In this document: one piece after another, positions 8,343 through 16,399 of the stretch | Layout: every line of letters starts with the position of its first letter | How positions within the stretch are numbered: position 1 is the first letter of the stretch | NCBI RefSeq assembly: GCF_001957125.1 | Contig: NZ_MPHJ01000019.1 | Location: 1-64,000, forward strand | Origin: Shewanella sp. UCD-KL12 | GTDB taxonomy: Bacteria > Pseudomonadota > Gammaproteobacteria > Enterobacterales > Shewanellaceae | Direction: 5' to 3' | Length of the DNA stretch: 64,000 nt | Notes under the pieces: model-generated | Database searches by the model: none | Told to the model about the DNA's origin: nothing | Seen by the model: the letters and a program-made list of their open reading frames with translations, nothing else | Made by a program: the position numbers and the translations under genes

Positions 8343-8809
8343 CTTTTATATTTTTTTAACGATCTCAAGCTAATACGCCAACACAGGCTCACTAAGTAGA
8401 GATAAATAGTTATGTGTAAATTAATGATTACACGAGTCCGTGGTAAATTCGGCCGATACTTGGCGAGTTTATGAACAGAAGCGGGAGTACCTGACGCTAA
8501 CATTGCTTAAAACTGGCTTACCTACCCCAGAAAAGCCCTTAAAAGCCCTTCGTGGAGGCATACTATTATCAAATACCCCCCGAATTGACAAGGAGCCAGC
8601 CCAAATCAAGAACAATCAACACCAAGAAAACAACAAGATTGCAACGCGTAGATAAAAAACGTTCATCAAGCAACACTATTAGGCATAGAGAAAGCCCGCA
8701 CCAACAAATATGCAACATAGCATAAATTCATTCTGAAGAACCTTAACCTAGCGCCATTGCTAGCGTACAATCACAGACAAATTTCGCCACTTGTAACAGA
8801 TCTCATTCG
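8343..8809. other. Intergenic region between divergent brnQ and trmN6
   Basis: Apart from the dyad at 8415-8432 I see nothing definite. A 71-codon GTG-started frame at 8440-8655 has no recognisable composition or ribosome-binding site and was not accepted. The DNA is A-rich around 8590-8700. Confidence 0.5.
8415..8432 (-). promoter_or_regulatory. TyrR-box-like dyad upstream of brnQ
   Basis: TGTAAATTAATGATTACA matches the TyrR box consensus TGTAAA-N6-TTTACA at 11 of 12 defined positions. It lies within the longer dyad GTGTAA-N8-TTACAC. It lies 73-90 bases upstream of the brnQ start, a sensible operator distance. A single site is weak evidence, and other regulators recognise similar dyads. Confidence 0.35.
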
Positions 8810-9544
8810 ATGCCATTTACCTTTAAACAATTTCATATCGATGACCACGGATGTGGTATGCCGGTGAGTACTGACGCTGTCATATTGGGAGCATGGGCCC
8901 CGCTGACAAAAGCGCTTAACGTTTTAGATATTGGCGCAGGAAGCGGATTGTTAAGCTTAATGGCCGCTCAGCGCAGTCAGGCATTCGTTACAGCGATTGA
9001 GCTTGATGATACGGCCGCCAAAGCCTGTGAGAGTAACTTTCAAGCTTCAAAATGGGTTGACCGATTAAGCGTAGAACATGGGTCTGTCCAGGAGTTTAGC
9101 CAAAGCTATTTGAGCTCAAAGCAAACATTATTCGATCACATCATCTGTAACCCCCCCTATTTTAAGGGCGGCACCCAGTCCAAAAACGCATTAAGGGCCA
9201 AAGCAAGGCACACAGACACTTTAGATTTCAGCTGTTTAATTAAGTCTATCACCCAAATGCTCAGCCCTAATGGTAGTGCTAGCCTAATTTTACCTAGCCA
9301 GAGTATGCAAGCCTTCAACGCAGCTTTAGATACCTCCACTTTAGCGAACAGCCAGATAATGGATATTTCCGATAGAGCAAGCAAGGCTCCCCATAGACAT
9401 GTTTTCACCTTAGTCCATAAGCTTGAAAGCACTAGTGCGCCTGATGCCAGCACTGCAACAGAGCACTTGTGTATCAAGCTAGAGGACGGCAGCTATACAC
9501 CAGAGATGATCGCGCTGATCACTGACTTTTACCTCAAGTATTAA
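8810..9544 (+). CDS. trmN6: tRNA1(Val) adenine-37 N6-methyltransferase
   Basis: This enzyme (YfiC in E. coli) uses S-adenosylmethionine to make m6A37 in tRNA1(Val). The 244-residue protein has the N-terminal GCGMPVSTDAVILGAW segment. The SAM-binding loop DIGAGSG is at residues 40-46 and the adenine-N6 catalytic motif NPPY at 114-117. A second conserved patch, ARHTDTLDF, follows. srmB lies next on the same strand, about 110 bases on. In E. coli the two genes are also neighbours. Confidence 0.93.
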   Translation: MPFTFKQFHIDDHGCGMPVSTDAVILGAWAPLTKALNVLDIGAGSGLLSLMAAQRSQAFVTAIELDDTAAKACESNFQASKWVDRLSVEHGSVQEFSQSYLSSKQTLFDHIICNPPYFKGGTQSKNALRAKARHTDTLDFSCLIKSITQMLSPNGSASLILPSQSMQAFNAALDTSTLANSQIMDISDRASKAPHRHVFTLVHKLESTSAPDASTATEHLCIKLEDGSYTPEMIALITDFYLKY

Positions 9545-9616
9545 CCGCTTTAGCATTTCTCATAGGTTTGCAGATATCTGTAGATCTATTTGATGAAATT
9601 AATGGCTAATTTAATG

Positions 9617-9622
9617 TATAAT
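9617..9622 (+). promoter_or_regulatory. Candidate -10 box of srmB
   Basis: A perfect TATAAT lies 31 bases before the ATG at 9654. The only plausible -35 (TTGATG, 9590-9595) is 21 bases upstream, which is longer than usual. The call therefore rests on the -10 alone. Confidence 0.4.
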
Positions 9623-9653
9623 ATGCGGCTATTATTTATTGAGAACGCTGCGC

Positions 9654-10874
9654 ATGCTATTTGAAGACTTCCTGCTTGACCCTACATTGTTAGAGTCACT
9701 AAAAGCCATGGGGCATAATAAGCCCACCACGATCCAGCAACAAACCATTCCATTGGCGATGGAGCAGAAAGACATACTAGCCCGAGCACCTACCGGTACA
9801 GGTAAAACAGCGAGCTTCTTATTGCCAGCAATCCAACATATTATTGACTTCCCGCGCCGTTTTGGTGGACAAGCAAGAGTACTTGTTTTGACACCAACTC
9901 GTGAACTGGCAAGTCAGATACACCGCTATGCTTCCCATCTTGCAACCGATCTGGATCTGGATATCGCCATCATTACTGGCGGTGTGCCTTATGCGCCACA
10001 AGAGGAAGCACTAAAGAAGAATGTCGATATCTTAGTCGCAACCCCTGGGCGCTTGATGGAGTACCTAGATAAGGGACAATTCAACGCCGAAGAAGTTGAA
10101 GTGCTTGTCATTGATGAAGCTGACCGCATGCTTGATATGGGCTTCTCAGCGGTTGTCGAGACCATAGCAATAGAATCCGTTGGTCGTAAGCAAACTATGT
10201 TGTTTTCTGCGACATTAGAGGGAAGTGACGTTGGGCGTTTCTCTCATCAGCTGCTCAAAGATCCTGTCAAGGTTGAAGCTGAAGCGCCGCGCAGCGAGAA
10301 AGCAAAAATTCACCAGTGGATCCATAACGCTGATAATAAAGAGCATAAGTTTGCACTGCTCTGTAGCATCCTTAAGCAGGAAGATGTCAAACGCGCTATC
10401 GTGTTTGTTAAAACTCGCGAAGGAGTTGCCAGCTTAGAAGGTTTACTTCAAGCGGCAGGTATCCCATGTAGCTTCATGCGTGGCGATATGGAGCAAAAGC
10501 AGCGATTCCAAGCCCTTGGAAAGTTCATCAAAGGTGAAGTGAACGTACTGCTTGCTACCGATGTTGCCGCCCGAGGTATCGATGTAGATGATATCACTCA
10601 CGTCATCAACTTCGATATGCCAAGATCGGCTGATACTTATGTTCACCGCATTGGCCGTACAGGCCGTGCTGGTGCAAAAGGTACCGCAATATCTCTGGTT
10701 GAAGCCCATGATATTCGTGTAGTTGGTAAGATTGAGCGCTATACCGATCAACCGCTTAAACGAAGATTTATTAAAGATCTACGACCTAAAAACAAAGAAG
10801 CTAAACCACCTGGGAAAAACAAAGTAAAACCAGGATCTAAAACATATAGTAAGAAGAATAAAAAGAAAAAGTAA
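9654..10874 (+). CDS. srmB: DEAD-box ATP-dependent RNA helicase SrmB
   Basis: SrmB remodels RNA in early 50S ribosome assembly. From the ATG at 9654 the protein is 406 residues, with all helicase motifs. These include the Q-motif region, APTGTGKT (45-52), PTREL (81-85), DEAD (154-157), SAT (185-187) and the C-terminal domain with TDVAARGIDV and HRIGRTGRAG. A lysine-rich tail follows. Stretches such as TGGV, LLFSATLEG and NFDMPRS match E. coli SrmB better than other DEAD helicases. An in-frame TTG at 9639 would add five residues. I prefer the ATG, which follows a GAGA sequence. A strong terminator follows. Confidence 0.92.
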   Translation: MLFEDFLLDPTLLESLKAMGHNKPTTIQQQTIPLAMEQKDILARAPTGTGKTASFLLPAIQHIIDFPRRFGGQARVLVLTPTRELASQIHRYASHLATDLDLDIAIITGGVPYAPQEEALKKNVDILVATPGRLMEYLDKGQFNAEEVEVLVIDEADRMLDMGFSAVVETIAIESVGRKQTMLFSATLEGSDVGRFSHQLLKDPVKVEAEAPRSEKAKIHQWIHNADNKEHKFALLCSILKQEDVKRAIVFVKTREGVASLEGLLQAAGIPCSFMRGDMEQKQRFQALGKFIKGEVNVLLATDVAARGIDVDDITHVINFDMPRSADTYVHRIGRTGRAGAKGTAISLVEAHDIRVVGKIERYTDQPLKRRFIKDLRPKNKEAKPPGKNKVKPGSKTYSKKNKKKK

Positions 10875-10893
10875 TCGTCTCCAGCTTCCTATA

Positions 10894-10920
10894 AAAAGCC
10901 ACAGCTCTGTGGCTTTTTTA
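10894..10920 (+). terminator. Intrinsic terminator after srmB
   Basis: AAAAGCCACAG and CTGTGGCTTTTTT form a strong stem with a T-run on the plus strand, 20 bases after the srmB stop. Confidence 0.9.
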
Positions 10921-11108
10921 CTTTCTAGCAACAAAACAATCATCCTCTTCGCTTTTTTTAAGTAAATACATTGAGCTATGTCGCCTTAACAGCTCCTTAT
11001 GATGTGCGTATTTGATACATTATTTTTACAAAAACAGATTTATCCTACCTCTATACTCTGGTAATTTAGACATTAGAGAAATTTCAGCAAGGAAAAGCGG
11101 GAAAAATA

Positions 11109-12329
11109 ATGATAAAAACAATAATTAGGAGACTTTCTCCCCTCTTTATAATCATCTTATTCGGCGTTGCAGCAGCACTGCTTATCAGCACTAAGGAAGC
11201 ACCAGACCAAAAAGAAGATGAAGCTCCTGTACCTATTATCGATGTTGCCAGCGTGGAGCAAAAAACGGTTTCTTTAAACCTGCCCTCATACGGTGTCGTC
11301 ACACCAAAGAATAAGACCCAGCTAGTGACAGAAGTGCAAGGAAGAATGCTAACCATAGCACCTAACTTTGTTGCAGGTGGCGTAGTGAAAAAAGGTGAAC
11401 AACTTGCTGTCATCGAGCCCTCTGATTACGAAGCTGATCTTATGCAAGCTCAAGCTTCACTGGCTCAAGCCCAAGCGGCACTCGAAGAGGAGCGCGCGCG
11501 TGGCGAAGTGGCTAAAAATGACTGGAAAGGTTTTGATGCTGGCGTACCACCAGAGTTAGGCTTAAGGCTTCCCCAGCTCAAAAAAGAGCAAGCAAACGTT
11601 AAATTTCAACAAGCAGCTCTTGCTCGTGCTCAGCGAAACTTAGAAAGAACCATCATTCGCGCCCCATTCGATGGCATCATCAAAGCCAGAAATGTCGACT
11701 TAGGTCAATATGTTACCTTAGGTACTAACCTTGGTGAGCTGTACGATACACGTATTGCAGAGATACGCTTACCTCTGGCTAATAATGATCTCGCCTATCT
11801 TGAGTCTGTCGATAAGCCAGATACTCAAGTGACCTTAAGCGCCTCTTTGGCTGGTAAGACTGTTAGTTGGACTGGCACTATCGTAAGAAGCGAAGGAGTT
11901 ATCGATGCTGATAACCGCATGGTTTACTTAGTTGCAGAGATTAAAGACCCCTATTTAAGAACGTCGCGCCAAGAGGGGCAACTTCCTTTGAAATATGGCA
12001 GCTTTGTGAGCGCAGTAATTAAAGGCCGCACTGTCGATGGCATAGTACAACTGCCTCGCCATATCGTGCGAAATAATCAAGTGGCAGTCGTTTCAGATGA
12101 CAATATCATCGAAATTCGACAAGTTAACGTCGTTCGCACCGATATCGATAGCGTGTATATCAAAGGCAGTCTTAATGATGGAGAGCGGATCTCGCTTACC
12201 AAGCTTAATAACATGTCTTCTGGCCAAGCGGTGAAAATATTAGGTGAGATGAAGCTTAATGAAAGTAACACCAATAGCGATGATACTGAGGCCCAGGAGC
12301 AGCAACTCGCTAGCGCGGGTGATCAATAA
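11109..12329 (+). CDS. RND efflux periplasmic adaptor (membrane fusion protein)
   Basis: The adaptor links an inner-membrane RND pump to an outer-membrane channel. The 406-residue protein starts with one hydrophobic anchor (about residues 9-27). A lipoyl-type domain follows (VTEVQGRMLTIAPNFVAGG). Next comes an alpha-helical hairpin rich in Ala, Gln and Glu (about 105-180), and then the second half of the lipoyl domain with RAPFDGIIKARNVDLGQYV. The C-terminal beta-barrel and membrane-proximal domains complete it. The stop codon overlaps the ATG of the pump gene by one base. No outer-membrane channel gene is adjacent, so the pump probably borrows TolC. Substrates cannot be inferred. Confidence 0.9.
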   Translation: MIKTIIRRLSPLFIIILFGVAAALLISTKEAPDQKEDEAPVPIIDVASVEQKTVSLNLPSYGVVTPKNKTQLVTEVQGRMLTIAPNFVAGGVVKKGEQLAVIEPSDYEADLMQAQASLAQAQAALEEERARGEVAKNDWKGFDAGVPPELGLRLPQLKKEQANVKFQQAALARAQRNLERTIIRAPFDGIIKARNVDLGQYVTLGTNLGELYDTRIAEIRLPLANNDLAYLESVDKPDTQVTLSASLAGKTVSWTGTIVRSEGVIDADNRMVYLVAEIKDPYLRTSRQEGQLPLKYGSFVSAVIKGRTVDGIVQLPRHIVRNNQVAVVSDDNIIEIRQVNVVRTDIDSVYIKGSLNDGERISLTKLNNMSSGQAVKILGEMKLNESNTNSDDTEAQEQQLASAGDQ

Positions 12330-15300
12330 TGCAGACACCTCCAGTGGATACACAAACAGGAATTATTGCTTGGTTTGCCCGCAACAGTGTTGCCGCAAAC
12401 TTATTGATGGCATTTCTCATCTTAGGTGGATTATTCAGCAGCTACTTTTTAGTAAACAAGGAAATTTTTCCCTCTTTCGAACTCAACTACCTACAGATCT
12501 CTGTCGCCTACCCAGGTGCAGCGCCTCAGGAGATTGAGGAGGGGATCACCATTAAAATTGAGGAGTCAATCCAAGATATTAATGGTATTAAAAAGGTCAC
12601 CTCCGTTGCCAGCGATGGCTTTGGTAATGTCACCATTGAGGTTGAGGACGATTATGACCCTCAAGATATTCTCGACGAGGCAAAGCTTGCCATTGATGCG
12701 ATATCAACCTTTCCGGATAACATTGAAAAGCCAAATATTTTCCGTGTAAAGCCAGAAAACAATGTTATCTGGATCTCTGTTTACGGCGATCTCACACTCC
12801 ATGAGATGAAAGAACTCGCTAAGTCTATTCGCGAAGACATTACCTCGCTGCCAGCGGTAACGCGCGCGCAAGTCACCGGAGTACGTGACTATGAAATTGG
12901 CATTGAGCTGTCTGAAGACAAGTTAAGAGAGTATGGCCTTAGCTTCGCGCAAGTTGCTCAAGCGGTGCAAAACTCCTCTATCGATCTTCCGGGTGGTTCA
13001 ATTCGCGCTCAAGATGGCGATATATTGTTACGCACAAAAGGCCAGGCATATACAGGAGAGGACTTCGAAAGAATTGTCGTCAGCACTCGCCCTGACGGTA
13101 GCCGAATCATGCTCCCCCAAGTTGCCACCATTAAAGATGGCTTCGAAGAGCGTTTAGAGTACACCCGTTTTAACGGTAAACCTGCAGCAATTATCGAAGT
13201 CACCAGTATTGATGACCAAAATGCGTTAGATATCTCGTCGCAAGTGAAAGGTTATATTGAAGAGAGACGTGCCAGCTTACCACCAGGGGCTCAGCTCGAT
13301 ACCTGGGGCGATCTGACTCACTATCTAAAAGGTCGCTTGAACATGATGTTATCTAACATGTTCTATGGCGCACTTTTAGTCTTTCTAATCTTAGCCATTT
13401 TCTTAGAGTTAAAACTCGCCTTCTGGGTGATGATGGGCTTACCAGTCTGTTTCCTTGGCGCAATGTTATTGATGCCCATGGAGCCATTTTCCCTATCAAT
13501 TAATTTGCTAACGCTATTTGCCTTTATTCTGGTGCTGGGGATCGTGGTCGATGACGCCATTGTCATCGGCGAAAGTGCCTATACCGAAATAGAGAAAAAT
13601 GGCCATAGTCTCGACAACGTGGTTAAAGGCGCTAAAAAAGTCGCCATGCCGGCCACCTTTGGTGTACTCACGACCATTGCCGCCTTTATGCCAATGCTCA
13701 TGGTATCAGGCCCTCAAGGCGTAATTTGGAAGTCTATCGGTATGATAGTTGTGCTCTGCCTAATATTCTCCTTGGTAGAGTCTAAGCTAATCCTCCCAGC
13801 TCACCTGGCTCATATGAAACCCAAGAAGCCAAAGTCTCAACTGGGACGGTTTGGCCAGATGAAGGTAAAACTGAATGATAATATTCAATACTTTATCCAT
13901 CACAAGTACCGTTTCTTTCTACAACGTTGCATAAAGCAGAGATACAATGTCGTTGCGGTATTTATCGGTGTGCTCATCCTCTCTATCGCACTGGTTGTCA
14001 GCGGTAAAGTTCGCTGGGTGTTCTTCCCGGATCTTCCCTCTGACTTTATTCAGGTTAATCTTGAGATGGATGAGGGGAGCTCAGAGACTAACACCCTAAA
14101 AGTCGTCAAAGAGATTGAGGATGCCCTCTATGCCATGAACAATCAGATGATGTCTGATAATGGCTATGAGGTCGTTAAACACAGCTTTATCAATATGAGC
14201 TCTCGAACTTCAGCTTTTGTATTTGCAGAGCTAACCAAAAGTGAAGATCGCGAAGTCGATGGTGTTGCCATTGCTAGTGCTTGGCGTGATCAGCTCCCTG
14301 AACTCATCGCAGTAAAGAAGCTCAATATCAATGCCAGCACAAATGACAACGGCGGTGATATCTCCTTTAGGCTCACCGCATCTAACCTAGAACAGTTATC
14401 TCAAGCTGCTATTGAGCTTAAACAGAAGCTGAAAACCTATGAGGGTGTTTACGATATTTCAGATAACTTCTCATCGGGTAGCCATGAGATACGATTAAAG
14501 ATTAAGCCTGAAGCTGAGGCGCAAGGCTTGAAGCTTTCAGATCTTGCCAGTCAGGTAAGATATGGCTTCTACGGTTATGAAGCGCAAAGGATCCTGCGTA
14601 ACAAGGAGGAGGTTAAAGTGATGGTGCGCTACCCACTGGAGCAGCGCCGCACTATCGGTCATCTCGAAAATATGATGATTAGAACGCCTGAAGGTATCTC
14701 AGTGCCCTTCTCAACGGTTGCAGAAATTGAACTAGGCGACTCCTTCTCATCCATTACCCGTGTCGATGGACGCCGAGCAATTACGATTGTCGCTAACTCA
14801 GATAAAAACAAGGTAGAACCCTCTAAAGTGGTGGCCGAAATTCAAAAGGATTTCCTGCCCTACTTAGAAGGTAAATACCCTGAAATATCTACAGCACTAG
14901 ATGGCGGTAGCGCAGATGAACAGAGCGCCTTAGTGAGTTTGATGCAAGGCTTTCTTTTCGCACTATTTACCATCTACGCGTTAATGGCGATTCCGCTCAA
15001 GTCGTACAGCCAACCTTTGATCATCATGTCGGTGATCCCGTTCGGCATTATTGGGGCGCTATTTGGTCACCTACTATTAGGCTTATCTCTCAATATCTTA
15101 AGCTTATGTGGCATCGTTGCTTTAGCTGGTGTCGTGGTCAATGACTCACTGATTTTAGTCGATTTTGTTAATAAGGCGCGTGCTCAAGGCCAGTCGATTA
15201 CCGAAGCTGCAATTGACTCAGGTTGTTTCCGCTTTAGGGCAATCATACTGACCTCAATGACGACCTTTGTTGGTTTAATCCCGATTATTTTGGAGAAAAG

Positions 15301-15496
15301 TCTACAAGCGCAAATCGTTATCCCAATGGCAACGTCACTGGCGTTCGGTATTCTATTTTCCACACTAGTCACCTTAATCTTAGTGCCACTGCTTTATATC
15401 ATTCTTGACGATATACGCCGCGGCTTGAGCCGCTTCTACCATTGGTGGTGGCAACCTAAGGGAGATGACCAAGCAACGCAAGGGTCAAACTCTTAA
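12329..15496 (+). CDS. RND-family efflux pump permease (AcrB/HAE-like)
   Basis: This 1055-residue protein has the length and twofold layout of HAE-type RND pumps: an N-terminal helix, a large periplasmic loop, six helices, then the same again. The proton-relay pair in TM4 is present as Asp408-Asp409 (GIVVDDAIVIGES). In TM10 the lysine found in AcrB (Lys940) is replaced: the sequence is GVVVNDSLILVDF, with Asn938 at that place. This variant occurs in a recognisable subgroup of RND pumps. The gene is translationally coupled to its adaptor. It exports hydrophobic or amphiphilic compounds from membrane or periplasm; the exact substrates are unknown. Confidence 0.93.
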   Translation: MQTPPVDTQTGIIAWFARNSVAANLLMAFLILGGLFSSYFLVNKEIFPSFELNYLQISVAYPGAAPQEIEEGITIKIEESIQDINGIKKVTSVASDGFGNVTIEVEDDYDPQDILDEAKLAIDAISTFPDNIEKPNIFRVKPENNVIWISVYGDLTLHEMKELAKSIREDITSLPAVTRAQVTGVRDYEIGIELSEDKLREYGLSFAQVAQAVQNSSIDLPGGSIRAQDGDILLRTKGQAYTGEDFERIVVSTRPDGSRIMLPQVATIKDGFEERLEYTRFNGKPAAIIEVTSIDDQNALDISSQVKGYIEERRASLPPGAQLDTWGDLTHYLKGRLNMMLSNMFYGALLVFLILAIFLELKLAFWVMMGLPVCFLGAMLLMPMEPFSLSINLLTLFAFILVLGIVVDDAIVIGESAYTEIEKNGHSLDNVVKGAKKVAMPATFGVLTTIAAFMPMLMVSGPQGVIWKSIGMIVVLCLIFSLVESKLILPAHLAHMKPKKPKSQLGRFGQMKVKLNDNIQYFIHHKYRFFLQRCIKQRYNVVAVFIGVLILSIALVVSGKVRWVFFPDLPSDFIQVNLEMDEGSSETNTLKVVKEIEDALYAMNNQMMSDNGYEVVKHSFINMSSRTSAFVFAELTKSEDREVDGVAIASAWRDQLPELIAVKKLNINASTNDNGGDISFRLTASNLEQLSQAAIELKQKLKTYEGVYDISDNFSSGSHEIRLKIKPEAEAQGLKLSDLASQVRYGFYGYEAQRILRNKEEVKVMVRYPLEQRRTIGHLENMMIRTPEGISVPFSTVAEIELGDSFSSITRVDGRRAITIVANSDKNKVEPSKVVAEIQKDFLPYLEGKYPEISTALDGGSADEQSALVSLMQGFLFALFTIYALMAIPLKSYSQPLIIMSVIPFGIIGALFGHLLLGLSLNILSLCGIVALAGVVVNDSLILVDFVNKARAQGQSITEAAIDSGCFRFRAIILTSMTTFVGLIPIILEKSLQAQIVIPMATSLAFGILFSTLVTLILVPLLYIILDDIRRGLSRFYHWWWQPKGDDQATQGSNS

Positions 15497-15517
15497 TCGC
15501 CTAGTGCCACCTCGATA

Positions 15518-15552
15518 AATGCCATTGAATGAATCATCGTTCAATGGCATTT
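15518..15552 (+). terminator. Terminator after the RND operon
   Basis: AATGCCATTGAA and TTCAATGGCATT form a 12-bp stem followed by TTGCTTTT. It lies about 20 bases after the pump stop codon. Confidence 0.8.
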
Positions 15553-15710
15553 TGCTTTTCGCACCCTAGTTAAAAACCGTGGTTAAAAATTGTCACTACC
15601 AGCTTGCTCCCGCCCTCAGAACCTCGAACCTGTTTTACGTGATCCTTTTATCAGTCTTCAACACTTAACTCCCCTACAATGTGAATCTCAGCTCTACTTC
15701 TAAGGTTCTG

Positions 15711-16313
15711 ATGACATCTTCAACATTAGTTTACGATATCCGTAATAGTCGCTACTTGAATATTACAGGGCGCTGCACATTAAGATGCCAATTTTGCCCG
15801 AAGCATAACGGTAGTAAGCAAGTACATGACTATCAACTTGATTTAGACCATCAGCCCACAGCCGAAGAGATCATCCCTCTACTTGGCGATATCAGCTCAT
15901 TTGATGAATATGTTTTCTGTGGATATGGCGAGCCGACATTGAACTTAGCCACCTTGATATCAGTCGCTAAAGCGATTAGGCAACAAGGCGGAAAAGTGAG
16001 GGTTAATACTGATGGGCTAGGCAACCTGTTTCATCGTAGAAACATACTGCCCGAAATATCTCCTTGGGTAGACAGCCTCTCTATTTCGCTCAATGCAGAC
16101 AGTGAAGATACCTATATCGAACACTGCCGACCTAAGTTAAAAAGCAGCTATGCTAACGTAAAAGCATTTATAGAACTTGCAGTGCACTGCATAGATTCAG
16201 TACAGGTATCTGCCATAGAAGGCTTAACGGGAGTCGACATAGAAGCTTGTCGCCAATGGGTCGAACAAAGTGGCGCTGAATTTAAACATAGAAAATTAGG
16301 TGTGGTTGGTTAG
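15711..16313 (+). CDS. Radical SAM protein of the TatD-linked type
   Basis: The protein has the [4Fe-4S] cysteine motif RCTLRCQFCPK (Cys22, Cys26 and Cys29 counted from the ATG at 15711). It also has the glycine-rich FCGYGEPTLN segment typical of radical SAM enzymes. It is short, about 200 residues, with no C-terminal accessory cluster. That size and the CPK/CGYGEPT pattern fit the small family usually found fused or adjacent to TatD nucleases, but no tatD gene lies in this window. An upstream in-frame GTG at 15681 would add ten residues. The ATG has a TAAGG sequence at good spacing, so I use it. The reaction is unknown. Confidence 0.8.
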   Translation: MTSSTLVYDIRNSRYLNITGRCTLRCQFCPKHNGSKQVHDYQLDLDHQPTAEEIIPLLGDISSFDEYVFCGYGEPTLNLATLISVAKAIRQQGGKVRVNTDGLGNLFHRRNILPEISPWVDSLSISLNADSEDTYIEHCRPKLKSSYANVKAFIELAVHCIDSVQVSAIEGLTGVDIEACRQWVEQSGAEFKHRKLGVVG

Positions 16314-16399
16314 GCTTTAATATTTATAAGCTTATGTGTTCGCAAAATCGATTTATGCTAATATGTTTGTCCATAAAACAAACGACAATAAAAGCCTAG

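Noticed and set aside
8440..8655. 71-codon GTG-started frame between brnQ and trmN6
   Set aside because: It lacks a ribosome-binding site and looks like random translation of A-rich DNA.
9157..9477. 106-codon frame antisense to trmN6
   Set aside because: It lies wholly inside a well-supported gene on the other strand, as do many other long antisense frames over recJ, srmB, metK and TRAP genes.
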